Shown: piece after piece, positions 24,971 to 34,733 of the stretch
Layout of the letters: every line of letters begins with the position of its first letter
How positions within the stretch are numbered: position 1 is the first letter of the stretch
Origin: Lapidilactobacillus luobeiensis
GTDB lineage: Bacteria > Bacillota > Bacilli > Lactobacillales > Lactobacillaceae
NCBI RefSeq assembly: GCF_024345205.1
Contig: NZ_BROC01000027.1
Coordinates: forward strand, 1-41,746
Reading direction: 5' to 3'
DNA: 41,746 nt
The notes under the pieces: generated by a model
The model's input: only the letters and a program-made list of their open reading frames with translations
What the model was told of the DNA's origin: nothing
Database searches by the model: none
Made by a program: the position numbers and the translations under genes

Positions 24971-26593
24971 TTAGTATGCTGGTGTCCATTTCAAGTCCGC
25001 GACAGCTTGTTGCGCGTCACTGGCAGTCGATAAATGTTCGTCGATCGCTTGCTGAGCCACGCCATTGGCAACCGTCAAGCTGAAGGCGTCCAATTTCGAG
25101 ACCGGTGGCAAAACCGCCGCGCCCGCTTCTGTCGGATCGACAATCCCACCTAGGGAATGCGCCGCCTTATTGATCATGCCATCGCTTAGCACCTTGGCGT
25201 TGACAGCCAGCGCGCCTAAGCCTAAGCCGGGATACACCAAAGCGTTATTGGCCTGACCAATATGATAAGTCACGCCTTGATATTCGATCGGCTTAACAGG
25301 GATCCCAGTGGCGATCAGCGCTTGGCCCTTGGTCCAAGTCAATAGATCTTCCGCCTTAGCCTCGGCCAATTTCGTCGGGTTAGACAACGGGAAAATAATC
25401 GGCCGTGGTGTGTGCGCCGCCATTTCCTTGACGATTTCTTCTGTGAAGGTGCCTGGTTGTGTCGAGGTCCCGACCAAGATCGTCGGATGAACCGCCTTGA
25501 CGACTGAGGCCAAATTAGTCAAGTCAGCGGCGTTGGCGAATTCAGACCGTTGATGGGTAAAAGGCTTTTGTTCGGGGGTCAAGCCTGCCGTATCGTCAAA
25601 CAGCAAGCCTTGTTTATCAACCAAGTAGAAGTGCCGTTTCGCTTCTTCAGGTGACAAGCCTTCTGCCACCATTGCGTCAAAGATTCGCTGCACGATACCA
25701 GCACCAGCTGTTCCCGCGCCGAAACTCAAATAGATTTGGTCAGTCAATTTCTCATGGGAAATATTCAACGCGCCTAAGATCCCGGCCAAAGTGATGATCC
25801 CCGTTCCTTGAATGTCGTCATTGAACGTCAAGATCTCATCCTTGTATTTGTTTAAAATATTGGCAGCATTATCACGACCGAAGTCTTCGAAATGCAAATA
25901 CATTTGAGGGAACAATCCTTCCGCCGTGGCGACGAAACGATCAACAAACTCATAATAACGTTGACCGGTCACCCGTTGATGATGATTGCCCAGATAAAGC
26001 TCATCGTTCAATAATTTCTCGTTATTGGTGCCCACGTCCAAAACCACTGGCAAAACTGATTTAGGATCAATCCCAGCGGCGGCAGTGTAGACCATCAGTT
26101 TGCCCACGGAAATATCGACACCTTGCACACCCCAGTCACCGATGCCCAAGATCCCCTCGCCGTCAGTAACCACGATCAAGCGAATGTCGCGCTCACCAGC
26201 AGCCGCGCGCAAGCTGGCCTCGATGCTATCCGGATCATCGATGGACAAGAAAGCAGCGTTTTGTGGGTCTAAGAACAAGCGGCTGTAATTCTCGATCGTG
26301 TCGGCAATGGTGGGGTCATAAACGACCGGCATGAACTCGTTGATGTGCTCGCTGAATAATTGATAGAATAAAGTCCGATTTTCATTGAAAATATCCATCA
26401 GAAACAAGCGCTTAGCTAAATCAGTTTCCCGCAATTGATACTGACCATAAGCTTGTTCCACTTGTTGCGCCAAGGTTTGCACGAAAGGTGGCAACAAACC
26501 AACTGTGCCATTCTCCTGCCGTTCCGCCGCCGTAAACGCGGTTCCTTTATTTAAAAACGGATCATTTAGTAATGCTAACCCAGATTTTTTCAT
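24971..26593 (-). CDS. mleA: Malolactic enzyme
   Basis: Converts L-malate to L-lactate and CO2 with NAD and Mn2+ bound, raising pH and building proton motive force. 540 aa. Malic-enzyme fold: NPFLNKG-type start ([14 protein letters not shown]), [37 protein letters not shown] (metal and catalytic region), [10 protein letters not shown], the nucleotide-binding [12 protein letters not shown], and [12 protein letters not shown]. The block order and length match lactobacillus malolactic enzymes more closely than ordinary malic enzymes. GAGGAGG precedes the ATG. Divergent from mleR. Confidence 0.93.
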   Translation of the reverse strand: MKKSGLALLNDPFLNKGTAFTAAERQENGTVGLLPPFVQTLAQQVEQAYGQYQLRETDLAKRLFLMDIFNENRTLFYQLFSEHINEFMPVVYDPTIADTIENYSRLFLDPQNAAFLSIDDPDSIEASLRAAAGERDIRLIVVTDGEGILGIGDWGVQGVDISVGKLMVYTAAAGIDPKSVLPVVLDVGTNNEKLLNDELYLGNHHQRVTGQRYYEFVDRFVATAEGLFPQMYLHFEDFGRDNAANILNKYKDEILTFNDDIQGTGIITLAGILGALNISHEKLTDQIYLSFGAGTAGAGIVQRIFDAMVAEGLSPEEAKRHFYLVDKQGLLFDDTAGLTPEQKPFTHQRSEFANAADLTNLASVVKAVHPTILVGTSTQPGTFTEEIVKEMAAHTPRPIIFPLSNPTKLAEAKAEDLLTWTKGQALIATGIPVKPIEYQGVTYHIGQANNALVYPGLGLGALAVNAKVLSDGMINKAAHSLGGIVDPTEAGAAVLPPVSKLDAFSLTVANGVAQQAIDEHLSTASDAQQAVADLKWTPAY

Positions 26594-26627
26594 TTTGAAA
26601 AACCTCCTCAAATATCTTACAAAAGCT

Positions 26628-26669
26628 AGGATAGTCCACTATAAATAATATAGTCAAATATGCTATAAT
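26628..26669. promoter_or_regulatory. Divergent mleA / mleR promoters with dyad operators
   Basis: mleA (minus): TTGACT (26657-26652), 18 bases, TATCCT (26633-26628). mleR (plus): TATAAT at 26664-26669 with TGC before it. Dyads ATAGT-CC-ACTAT (26631-26642) and ATAG-N9-CTAT (26650-26666) overlap both, fitting LysR-type binding near its own gene. Confidence 0.6.
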
Positions 26670-26696
26670 TAATAAAAAAGAATTATAGGTGTTGCT

Positions 26697-27581
26697 ATGA
26701 CAACGTATTTGAAGGATTATGCCTACTTCCAAAAATTAGTTGAATTAAAAAGTTTTTCAAAAACGGCGGAATTTTTCGCGGTCAGCCAACCAACGGTCAC
26801 ATATGCGCTGAAACGGCTGGAAGCTGAGTACGGCAGCCGTCTGATTTCCCGAACGAGTTTCACAAACTCGCTGACCTTGACCGCTGCCGGTGCCCAGACC
26901 TTGCAGCATCTGCAACGGATCCTCCACGAAGAACAATTGCTCCGTCAGGATCTCCACCGGATCAAAACAAAAAAGATCCGCATGGGCATGCCGCCGATCA
27001 TCACCAATTATCTCTTCCCGAAAGTTTTCGATGAATTGGAACAGGCCGATCTGATCGCCCGCATCGAACCCGTGGTCAGTGGCTCCAAGGAGCTACTGGC
27101 CCATTTGCAAAGCGGCGCGCTTGATCTATCTTTATTAGGCGCCACCAATATTCCGGAAGCGGCTGACTTGGACTTTATCATGATCCGCCAACAACCTTTT
27201 AAGCTGATCGCCGCCGCTGACCGCCAGATCCCGCGGCCGTTAACGCCGGAATTCATTGCCCAACAGGCCTTTATTTTGCTTGATGAACAATCAGTCCACC
27301 AACAAGTTTTCCAATTGTTCTGTCGCAAGTATAATATTCTCCCCCAGGTGATCTACCAAACCAATGATTACAAGCTGCTTCTGGATCTGGTGCGTCGCGA
27401 TCAAGGCATTAGTTTCATCACCGCCACCGCCCTTCACGATACCGATGGCGTCCAACAATTGGACCTCCCCCTCCTCGACCTGCCACAATTCAAGATCATG
27501 TTGGGCACCCGCCACAGTTCCGCCGCCGATCCTGACTTGACCACGATCCGGGAAATTTTCCAACGAATCCCCTTTCTCTAG
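26697..27581 (+). CDS. mleR: LysR-family transcriptional regulator of the malolactic operon
   Basis: 294 aa. N-terminal winged helix-turn-helix (YFQKLVELKSFSKTAEFFAV, then SQPTVTYALKRLEAEYGSRL) and a LysR substrate-binding domain starting at about residue 90 (KIRMGMPPIITNYLFPKVF). Divergent from mleA across 103 bases, the usual LysR arrangement. In Lactococcus and Oenococcus MleR activates the malolactic genes in response to malate. By context the same role is inferred here. Confidence 0.88.
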   Translation: MTTYLKDYAYFQKLVELKSFSKTAEFFAVSQPTVTYALKRLEAEYGSRLISRTSFTNSLTLTAAGAQTLQHLQRILHEEQLLRQDLHRIKTKKIRMGMPPIITNYLFPKVFDELEQADLIARIEPVVSGSKELLAHLQSGALDLSLLGATNIPEAADLDFIMIRQQPFKLIAAADRQIPRPLTPEFIAQQAFILLDEQSVHQQVFQLFCRKYNILPQVIYQTNDYKLLLDLVRRDQGISFITATALHDTDGVQQLDLPLLDLPQFKIMLGTRHSSAADPDLTTIREIFQRIPFL

Positions 27582-27708
27582 AATCGAAACAGTCAAGCGT
27601 AATCACACGAAAATAAAAGCCTAAACACTGCGAGCGGCAACTAGCCTAGCGGTGATTTTTTGAGCCCCTGCTTGAGTGCAGGGTTTGGGTGGGTGTTGCG
27701 CGTGAGCG

Positions 27709-27865
27709 CAACCGGCTGGGACTGCTGTTGCGGACTGGAACGTGGTGGGCATCGTTTGAAGCCAATCCGCAAGCCCGGCGGCTTGTCTTCAAATCGAGCC
27801 TTGTCCTAAGCGGCAAAGCCGCCAAGGACAATTTCACCACTGAGCCGCGCAGTCCCAGCCGGTTG
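27709..27865 (+). repeat. Family B cloverleaf repeat, copy B4
   Basis: 157 bp, perfect 16-bp arms CAACCGGCTGGGACTG / CAGTCCCAGCCGGTTG. Hairpin 1 at 27755-27793 (TTTGAAG...CTTCAAA), hairpin 2 at 27801-27831 (TTGTCCTAAGCGGC aaa GCCGCCAAGGACAA). Inverted and nearly identical to B3. A small extra hairpin GTTGCGC/GCGCAAC abuts the left arm. Confidence 0.85.
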
Positions 27866-27987
27866 CTAGGCAGAATTGATCCTATCTGCAATCGAAGTTG
27901 GGTATCTGACAAAGTGCTTTTGCGAGCTAGAGGTCAAAAATCGCCCGCTTTTGAGGTGGTACGGTAATATCAACTGATGCGGATTAT
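27866..27987 (-). repeat. Conserved non-coding module C, copy C3
   Basis: Reverse-complement match to C1 and C2, again touching a family B arm. The region 27582-27708 before B4 holds a tail shared with the B3 flank. Confidence 0.6.
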
Positions 27988-28057
27988 TCGGTCGGGATAT
28001 TTCGATAGTTTAACAGCACATCTCGCTCATTTAATTAAATTCTGGCTGGAAATCTTT

Positions 28058-28278
28058 ACCAGTTCCCTCAACAATCCTTGGTTGGAAACCGACCAATTCA
28101 GCTGATTCATCCAGAACTTGCCTTAGTTCATCAGACAGACTGCATTGGTGTCACCAATTTAAAGCTGGTAACCGCTAACGATGGTCGTCAACTGCGTGGA
28201 TTCCCAGCAATCGGCAATAGCTTGCCCGTCGGCGTGAGTGCTCAAGCGGCTGTTAAAACGTTGAGCGGCTGGAGCGGA
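28058..28278 (-). repeat. Conserved non-coding module S, copy S2
   Basis: Reverse complement of S1 (12608-12804) over its length, with shared blocks such as GGTGTCACCAATTTAAA and AACGTTGAGCGGCTGGAGCG. Ends at family B copy B5. Confidence 0.65.
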
Positions 28279-28413
28279 GAAATTCGGGGTGAGCTCGCTG
28301 TGGGCGCTGTTTTGAGCCAATCCGCAAAGTACGCGGCTTGTCTCAAAATCAGGTCTTGGTCTAAGTGGCAAAGCCACTAAGACCAATTTCACGGCGATCT
28401 CACCCCGAATTTC
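28279..28413 (+). repeat. Family B cloverleaf repeat, copy B5
   Basis: 135 bp, perfect 15-bp arms GAAATTCGGGGTGAG / CTCACCCCGAATTTC. Hairpin 1 at about 28310-28350 (TTTTGAG...CTCAAAA). Hairpin 2 at 28356-28386 (TTGGTCTAAGTGGC aaa GCCACTAAGACCAA). Complete and uninterrupted. Confidence 0.88.
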
Positions 28414-28457
28414 GCAGCGCAAGCTGCGGACAATCTATTCCATATCCAGCAAGTATC

Positions 28458-28501
28458 AAAAAAAGAGCAATCACACGAAGAAAATGTGATTGCTCTTTTT
28501 T
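28458..28501. terminator. Terminator of the maltose operon
   Basis: AAAAAAGAGCAATCACA / TGTGATTGCTCTTTTTT, a 17-bp stem with A and T runs on both sides. It lies about 150 bases after the pgmB stop on the minus strand, beyond repeat A9. Confidence 0.9.
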
Positions 28502-28620
28502 GAAACGTGTTACACACAACTGCTTTCTGCGCCGATACGCGATTTGTCACAGATTGTCTGACGCCAATCTGCACCAAATCGCTAGTCGTGCTCAAAAGCA
28601 ACCCGTTGTGTGCCACACTC
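28502..28620 (-). repeat. Family A hairpin repeat, copy A9 (diverged)
   Basis: Minus orientation: GAGTGTGGCACACAACGGG ... GTTGTGTGTAACACGTTTC. The ends match copy A2, but the middle has a different stem, GCGATTTG/CAAATCGC with CAGATTG/CAATCTG at the apex. It abuts the operon terminator and lies in the 3' untranslated region of pgmB. Confidence 0.75.
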
Positions 28621-28648
28621 TCTTTTTTGAACCATACTCAGAACTCAA

Positions 28649-29326
28649 TTATTGCTTAGCTGCCCAGGTAGCAAAGGCAGTTTTGATCTGATCGAGAGAG
28701 ATCTCCGCAGTGCTGGTGAAGTTCAGATCAGCTTCATTCAGGATCGCTGGATCACCGATCCCCACTGAGAATTCACCGGCGCCATTGATCGACTGGATCC
28801 CGGCAAAGGCATCTTCCAAACCAACCGCTTCTGTCGGCTTGAGGCCAAGTAAAGCCGCGCCCTTGGCGAAAATCTCAGGATCTGGCTTACCTGCATGCAG
28901 GCTGGCCGGGTCGACGATCTGGTCGAAATAAGCGGTCAGTTGAAGGCCGTTCAAAATCCGCGGCGCATTCTTGGAAGCTGAGGCCAGCGACATTTGATAG
29001 CCATCAGCTTTTAATTGATCCAAGAAGTCCTTGATCCCGGGGAGAATATCCGCCGGCGTCATGTTGGAGATCAATTGAACGTAATAATCATTTTTCTTGG
29101 TGGCCAAAGCCTCTTTTTCAGCTTCGGTAAAATCATTTTCCCGCTGACCGAACTTGAGGATCACATTCAGTGAATCCATTCGGCTAACGCCTTTCAATTG
29201 TTCGTTCACGCTAGGATTGATCGTGATGCCCATATCATCTTGGGCGATTTTCGCCCAGGCCTGATAATGGAACCGGGCCGTGTCGGTGATCACCCCGTCT
29301 AAATCGAATACAAAACCTTTTAGCAT
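28649..29326 (-). CDS. pgmB: Beta-phosphoglucomutase
   Basis: HAD-family enzyme converting beta-glucose-1-phosphate, the product of maltose phosphorylase, to glucose-6-phosphate. 225 aa. FDLDGVITDTARFHYQAW holds nucleophile Asp8 and acid/base Asp10; the helical cap domain carries KGVSRMDSL; later HAD motifs are SASKNAPRIL and GLEDAFAGI. The ATG at 29326 is 7 bases after GGAGG. 21 bases after malP, the last gene of the maltose operon. Confidence 0.95.
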   Translation of the reverse strand: MLKGFVFDLDGVITDTARFHYQAWAKIAQDDMGITINPSVNEQLKGVSRMDSLNVILKFGQRENDFTEAEKEALATKKNDYYVQLISNMTPADILPGIKDFLDQLKADGYQMSLASASKNAPRILNGLQLTAYFDQIVDPASLHAGKPDPEIFAKGAALLGLKPTEAVGLEDAFAGIQSINGAGEFSVGIGDPAILNEADLNFTSTAEISLDQIKTAFATWAAKQ

Positions 29327-29347
29327 TGCTGTTCCTCCATTCACTTC

Positions 29348-31639
29348 TTAATCGGTGACCGTTAAAACTTGGTCCGCCTTAACGATCTGAGGTTGACCAT
29401 TCACAGTCAAGGCTAAATCGGTGCCCTTGAGCAATTCCAACTTAGTCTCGTGATGATCCACAGTAACAGCCAAAAGTCGACCGCGGAAATTGATCTGGAA
29501 ACGATAACTATCCCAATCTTTTGGACAGAACGGCTTCAAAGATAATTGACCATGTTGATGGCGCAAACCAGCGAAACCTTGGACGATCGACAACCAGCCG
29601 CCGCTCATCGAAGTGATGTGCAGACCATCGGCAGTATCGTTGTTGTAGTTATCCAGATCCAACCGCGCTGTCCGACTGTACAATTCAACGGCCTTATCTT
29701 CTTCACCGATCTCAGCGGCGATAATGCTATAAATACAAGCAGATAAAGAGGACTCGTGAACTGTCATCGGCTCATAGAAGTCAAAGTTCCGTTTCTTTTC
29801 CGCTAAGGTAAACTGGTCATCTAAGAAATAGATTCCCTGCAAAACATCGGCTTGCTTGATAAACGGCGAACGCAAGATCTTATCCCAAGACCAATGTTGG
29901 TTCAAAGGCCGTTCACTTGGATCCAAGCTAGAAACCGGCCGCAGATCTTTATCAAGGTAGCCATCGTTTTGGACGAAGATGCCTTCCTGGTCATCAACGG
30001 GATAGTACATCCGCGCGATGATATCTTGCCAGTAAGCTTGTTCTTCTGTGCTGACCGCCAACGCGTGCTGTTTGGCGTCAGAGACTTGTGGTAAAATCTC
30101 CAACGTATAACGTAGCACCCAAGTAGCCATTTGATTGGTATACCAGTTGTTGTTAACGTTGTTTTCATACTCGTTCGGACCAGTGACCCCGTGGATCATA
30201 TACTGCTGATGCCGTTTGGAGAAGTGGACCCGATCGGCCCAGAAGCGGGCGATGCCAACGAGAACATCGATGCCTTTCGTCAAAACGTAATCAGTATCTC
30301 CAGTATAATCGGTATACTCATAAATTGCATGGGCTACGGCCCCATTTCGATGGATTTCCTCGAAGGTGATCTCCCATTCATTATGGCATTCGATCCCGTC
30401 AAAAGTCACCATTGGATACAAGGCGCCTTTCAGTCCTTGTTGTTGCGCGTTATGATAAGCGCCGGCCAATTGGTCATAGCGATACTCCAACAATTGGCGG
30501 GTGACCTGTGGTTTGGTGACCGAGACATACATCGGCACGATATAAGCCTCAGTGTCCCAATAAGTTGCGCCACCATATTTTTCACCAGTGAAGCCCTTTG
30601 GTCCGACATTCAAGCGGGAGTCTTCACCATAATAAGTCATGAATAATTGTGAAATGTTGAAGCGGATTCCTTGCTGCGCTGCTGGATCACCGTTGATCTG
30701 CACATCCGATTGGGCCCAACGTTGCGCCCAGACTTGATCTTGCGCCGCTAATTGCGCGACTAAACTAGTTTGATCGGCCGCTTGGATCAACGTCGTTGCA
30801 CGGCTCACCTGCTGAGCCTCAGGAACATCACGACTGGTAACGACCACCACCTGCTTGCGTAAGGTCAAAACTTGGCCGGTGGTCAAATGGGCGCTGATTG
30901 CTTCGCCAACGCGGCCAGATTTTTCAGTCAATGGTTTACGGTCAACAGCCACAGCGCTATCCACGACCACATGCATTTGTTCTGTGATCGTAAACCGTGG
31001 TGTCCCGAAAGGATTTTCTTTGGTCTCCATGGTGACGAAATAATTATCATCAGCTAATTGGCCTTGTTGCCGCAACTCCCAAAAAGTCTCATCATAATTA
31101 GAATCTTCATTATGAACATTGCCGTTGATCAAAGGCTCCAGTGTCAGTTCAGCTTGTCCCGATAAAACTTCAGCTTCTAAATTGATCAAAGCCAATTCTT
31201 GGGTGACGTTGCTCATGAAGCGCAAGAAACTGAAGCGCACACTGGCGCCGCCGATCTCCGCGATGAAAGACCGCCGCAAGACCCCGTCATGCATATCCAA
31301 TTCTAATTTAAAATCATGAAATTCAGTTTTAGCAAGATCGAGCGTCTCACCATTGACCTTGATCGGGATACTCAAGAAGTCCGGTGAGTTGATGGCTTTA
31401 CCGAAATACTTCGGATAGCCATTCTTCCACCAGCCGACCCGCGTTTTATCTGGAAACCAGACTCCAGCCAAATAAGTACCTTGGTGAGTATCGCCACTGT
31501 AACTTTCTTCGAAATTACCGCGCATGCCCATATAACCATTACCGATCGAGGTCAAACTTTCTTGCAAACGTTTGTCTGCTACTGCCAACTGATCCGTTGC
31601 GAGGATCCACGGATCGATCTCAAATAATCGTTTTGTCAT
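29348..31639 (-). CDS. malP: Maltose phosphorylase (GH65)
   Basis: Splits maltose with phosphate into glucose and beta-glucose-1-phosphate. 763 aa. N-terminal beta-sandwich ([16 protein letters not shown] ... GTYLAGVW), then the (alpha/alpha)6 barrel with [13 protein letters not shown] and the catalytic-acid region [18 protein letters not shown], and a C-terminal beta-sheet domain ([22 protein letters not shown]). Length fits GH65 maltose phosphorylases. The ATG at 31639 follows AGAGAGG. Its start overlaps the end of the preceding DUF1189 gene by 20 bases, and pgmB follows, so the pathway is cytoplasmic and energy-saving. Confidence 0.95.
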   Translation of the reverse strand: MTKRLFEIDPWILATDQLAVADKRLQESLTSIGNGYMGMRGNFEESYSGDTHQGTYLAGVWFPDKTRVGWWKNGYPKYFGKAINSPDFLSIPIKVNGETLDLAKTEFHDFKLELDMHDGVLRRSFIAEIGGASVRFSFLRFMSNVTQELALINLEAEVLSGQAELTLEPLINGNVHNEDSNYDETFWELRQQGQLADDNYFVTMETKENPFGTPRFTITEQMHVVVDSAVAVDRKPLTEKSGRVGEAISAHLTTGQVLTLRKQVVVVTSRDVPEAQQVSRATTLIQAADQTSLVAQLAAQDQVWAQRWAQSDVQINGDPAAQQGIRFNISQLFMTYYGEDSRLNVGPKGFTGEKYGGATYWDTEAYIVPMYVSVTKPQVTRQLLEYRYDQLAGAYHNAQQQGLKGALYPMVTFDGIECHNEWEITFEEIHRNGAVAHAIYEYTDYTGDTDYVLTKGIDVLVGIARFWADRVHFSKRHQQYMIHGVTGPNEYENNVNNNWYTNQMATWVLRYTLEILPQVSDAKQHALAVSTEEQAYWQDIIARMYYPVDDQEGIFVQNDGYLDKDLRPVSSLDPSERPLNQHWSWDKILRSPFIKQADVLQGIYFLDDQFTLAEKKRNFDFYEPMTVHESSLSACIYSIIAAEIGEEDKAVELYSRTARLDLDNYNNDTADGLHITSMSGGWLSIVQGFAGLRHQHGQLSLKPFCPKDWDSYRFQINFRGRLLAVTVDHHETKLELLKGTDLALTVNGQPQIVKADQVLTVTD

Positions 31640-32459
31640 TTTGAACCTCTCTGTTGTTTGTAAATTCGTCATTAAACCGTGTCCGCCAATAAATCGCCAA
31701 AATCATCAGGGCAAGAACAACTGAGAAAACCATAAACATCAATGAAAAATCAAACCGAACTAATCCGGTCACCATTGCCGCCAAGGTGCCGTATAACGAC
31801 GCGTTGAGCACGAGATTATGGGCTTCTCCAAAGGATTTGATCGAGGCTTGCCGATTACGTTTCATTAAGGACAAGAAGAACGCCGCTCCCAAGATCAAGA
31901 GCAAATTGGAACCCACGACGATCAACCCGACGGAAACTAACATCAACATCATGATCGAACCATGATTAGAACGATACCAACTGTTCTGGAGAAACTTTGT
32001 GATATTTTTTTGTGGTGAAACATTGTTTTTCTGTTGATACGTGGCTTGGAAAAGATAGCCGCGTTCTTGCAAGGTGAAGTGGTCTTCGGCCAGATCAACG
32101 GCATTGTCCACTTGTTTCAATTGCTTCTTGGTCAAATTTGTTCCGATCAGCGCCTTCTTCGTCTGATAAATCACCTTGTTCTCAGAAGTCTGTAACCGAT
32201 CATCCTTAAATGTCAGCTGTTGACTGGCATCCTTAAGTTCCTGCCGCGCCAGCAAAGCATTGGCGTCGGGCAGAAAGGCATGAAAATTGAAGGTGGTCTG
32301 TTGGGCGTAAAAAATCGGGATCGGCAAGATCATCAGTGCGCTCAAGAAAACGAAGACAATGATCTGTTGCCACCAACGTAACGCGTGACGTCCTTTGAAC
32401 ATGGCTGTCGGCGTAAAAGCCGACATGAAATAACGAACGGGAAAAGCGATTTTCTTCAT
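31620..32459 (-). CDS. DUF1189 membrane protein of the maltose operon (MalA-like)
   Basis: 279 aa, about five membrane segments: one near residues 33-50 ([18 protein letters not shown]), then an outside or inside loop of about 120 residues, then four more towards the C-terminus ([54 protein letters not shown]). DUF1189 proteins sit with malFG in lactobacilli and streptococci, where they are called MalA; function is not established. The ribosome site is weak (GGA 14 bases upstream). Located between malG and malP. Confidence 0.8.
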   Translation of the reverse strand: MKKIAFPVRYFMSAFTPTAMFKGRHALRWWQQIIVFVFLSALMILPIPIFYAQQTTFNFHAFLPDANALLARQELKDASQQLTFKDDRLQTSENKVIYQTKKALIGTNLTKKQLKQVDNAVDLAEDHFTLQERGYLFQATYQQKNNVSPQKNITKFLQNSWYRSNHGSIMMLMLVSVGLIVVGSNLLLILGAAFFLSLMKRNRQASIKSFGEAHNLVLNASLYGTLAAMVTGLVRFDFSLMFMVFSVVLALMILAIYWRTRFNDEFTNNREVQNDKTII

Positions 32460-32487
32460 TAAGATTGTTTCATTCCTTTACTGGGGT

Positions 32488-33354
32488 TTATCCTTTAGTA
32501 CTACCTGATAGCAAACCACTAGTGAAGTATTTTTGCAAGTAGAAGAATAAAATACTGATTGGTAAGGCAATCAAGATCGCACCAGCCGCGAACAAGACAA
32601 CTTGTTGATCACGGGTATTGGTAATGAACTGCTGCAAGCCAACCGCAACGGTCAAATGCTCGTCAGAACGAAGCAAGAACTTGGACATGATGTAATCGCC
32701 GAATGGTCCCATGAACGCCCATAAAGCTTGAACGGCGATCATTGGCTTGACCAGCGGCAAAACGATCTGCCAGAAGACGCGGAAGTTGCCGGCGCCATCA
32801 AGTTTGGCCGATTCATCCAAGTCATACGGAACGGAATCGAAGTAGCCTTTCATCAGCCAAGTGTTCATTGGGATTCCACCGCCGATATAGATCAACGTCA
32901 AGAACCAGTAATGGTCCAAGGCATTGAGCATATTGGCCATGACATAGAAGGCAGTCAAAGCGGCCATGGTTGGGACCATTTGGATAATGATGAAGAACAT
33001 CAAGCTGAAACGCCGCCCGATGAAGCGGTAACGACTGTATACATAACCGGCCAGCGTGATGACCGCGACTTGGATCAGCATCGTGAAGAAGGCGATGATG
33101 ACCGTATTCTTGTACCAGGTCCCATAAAGGGTCTCCGTGAACAGACGTTTAAAGTTGATCAGGGTCCATTTGGAGTTGAAGTCCAAGGTAAAGGACTGCA
33201 CATTACCTTGTTTGAAGGCCGAACTGACGGTGATCAGTAACGGATAGATAATGATGATCGCCAGAATGACCATGTATAGGTAGGTGAAGAAATGCTTGAC
33301 CCGTCGATTACGGATCGCTGATTTCTCATTGATTTTCTTTTGTCTACGCGCCAT
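32488..33354 (-). CDS. malG: Maltose/maltodextrin ABC transporter permease MalG
   Basis: 288 aa with six membrane segments. The ABC-permease EAA loop [20 protein letters not shown] lies at about residues 190-209. Ends LLSGSTKG like other MalG proteins. The ATG at 33354 lies 9 bases after GGAG; the one at 33363 is inside the spacing. It starts one base after the malF stop. Partner of MalF and MalE; the ATPase (MsmX/MalK type) must be encoded elsewhere. Confidence 0.93.
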   Translation of the reverse strand: MARRQKKINEKSAIRNRRVKHFFTYLYMVILAIIIIYPLLITVSSAFKQGNVQSFTLDFNSKWTLINFKRLFTETLYGTWYKNTVIIAFFTMLIQVAVITLAGYVYSRYRFIGRRFSLMFFIIIQMVPTMAALTAFYVMANMLNALDHYWFLTLIYIGGGIPMNTWLMKGYFDSVPYDLDESAKLDGAGNFRVFWQIVLPLVKPMIAVQALWAFMGPFGDYIMSKFLLRSDEHLTVAVGLQQFITNTRDQQVVLFAAGAILIALPISILFFYLQKYFTSGLLSGSTKG

Positions 33355-33355
33355 C

Positions 33356-34657
33356 TTAATCATCTCCTAAATCAAATGCGCCCGTCTTCTTGAAGACGAT
33401 CATGGAAACACCAATGACAATGACCGAGATCAACAAGGTAACCGCGGCGGCGATCGAATACTGTGGTGATTGACCCGTCGTTAATTTATAGATCCATGAA
33501 ATCAAGATATCAGTACCACCGGCACCGCCACCAACATCTCCAGGACCACCACTGTTAAACAGATAGATCATTGAGAAGTTGTTGAAGTTACCTGTATATT
33601 GCGTAATGAAAATTGGTGCGGCCACCGTAAAAATCGTTGGCGCCGTAATGTGATTGAATTTTTGAATCGCGGAAGCGCCATCCAATGTGGCTGCTTCATA
33701 TAAGTCTTCGGGAATCGCTTGGAGGATCCCGGTGACCATTACATAGATATAAGGGAAGCCCAACCAACCTTGGATCATGATGATCGCAATCTTCGTCCAG
33801 AATGGATCTGTCTTCCACGCTGGTAAGGACATGTGCAAGAATGGCAAGATCTTATTGAAGAAAGGAATGACCTGAACATTGATCGCACCAGCTGAATCGT
33901 TGAAGATATTGGAGAAGCTCATGATCGAGATGAAGGCAGGTACTGCCCATGGTAAAAGGAAGATGACCCCAAAAGCACGTTTGAATTTAATAAAGTCCTG
34001 ATTTGCTACGATCGCCGTGAAAATTCCCAAGAACAATTGTAGTGTTGTCGCCACGACCGTCCAAATGATCGTCCAGCCGAAGACCGCGTTGAAAGTTTGG
34101 CGGTAACTGCTTAGGAAGAACAATGAGGTGAAGTTCTTGAAGCCGACCCAGTCCAACAGATGAGCAGGTGGAACATGGAGAAAGTCATAGTTTGAAAAGG
34201 CGATGAATAAAGTAACCAGCACTGGGAACACGATGATAAACAGCATTAAGAAATAAGCTGGGATCGAGAATAGGTATGGGAAGCCGCCATCTCCGATGTT
34301 TTTGATCATCTGAACCAAACTGGTCGATGGCTGCTTACCTTCGTTGGCCTGCTTGGCGATGTTACCTGCGTCATAGATATTGGCCGCGTAAAGAATGATC
34401 GCGACAACTAATACAAGGATCTGCAACGTCCCTTCGATCATCATAAAGAGCGAGTTATCCATCATTGGGGTTGAACCCAAGGTAATCAAATTCACGATCT
34501 GACGGACACCGGCCAGCGCTAATTCAGCGACAAACGCTAGAAAGAGCACTAAGAAGATCGAGCCTTTCAGGACTTGGTGATTATAAAATTGCCCCAACCC
34601 AGGAATAATCGAGAGCAATTTTGCTTTTCTGGGGTCTTGCTTTTGTGGATCAGTCAT
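33356..34657 (-). CDS. malF: Maltose/maltodextrin ABC transporter permease MalF
   Basis: 433 aa, about eight membrane segments. The N-terminal part ([19 protein letters not shown]) is the extra segment typical of Gram-positive MalF. EAA loop [20 protein letters not shown] near residues 325-345. The ATG at 34657 is preceded by GGAAGG. It follows malE after a 76-base gap that holds a stable hairpin, which may lower malF output relative to malE. Confidence 0.93.
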   Translation of the reverse strand: MTDPQKQDPRKAKLLSIIPGLGQFYNHQVLKGSIFLVLFLAFVAELALAGVRQIVNLITLGSTPMMDNSLFMMIEGTLQILVLVVAIILYAANIYDAGNIAKQANEGKQPSTSLVQMIKNIGDGGFPYLFSIPAYFLMLFIIVFPVLVTLFIAFSNYDFLHVPPAHLLDWVGFKNFTSLFFLSSYRQTFNAVFGWTIIWTVVATTLQLFLGIFTAIVANQDFIKFKRAFGVIFLLPWAVPAFISIMSFSNIFNDSAGAINVQVIPFFNKILPFLHMSLPAWKTDPFWTKIAIIMIQGWLGFPYIYVMVTGILQAIPEDLYEAATLDGASAIQKFNHITAPTIFTVAAPIFITQYTGNFNNFSMIYLFNSGGPGDVGGGAGGTDILISWIYKLTTGQSPQYSIAAAVTLLISVIVIGVSMIVFKKTGAFDLGDD

Positions 34658-34683
34658 CACTGGTCCCTTCCTTTCCGTTATGT

Positions 34684-34716
34684 AAAATGTCGATGGTACG
34701 TCGCCATCGACATTTT
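34684..34716. other. Intercistronic hairpin between malE and malF
   Basis: AAAATGTCGATGG / CCATCGACATTTT, a perfect 13-bp stem with a 7-base loop and a short T stretch. Such hairpins after a binding-protein gene commonly protect the upstream mRNA and reduce read-through. Confidence 0.75.
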
Positions 34717-34733
34717 AAATTCAATCTAGCGGC

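Noticed and set aside
28078-28691. Several open frames of 75-108 codons in the gap before pgmB
   Set aside because: They span module S, B5, the terminator and A9. The related copy at 12.6 kb does not keep the frame.
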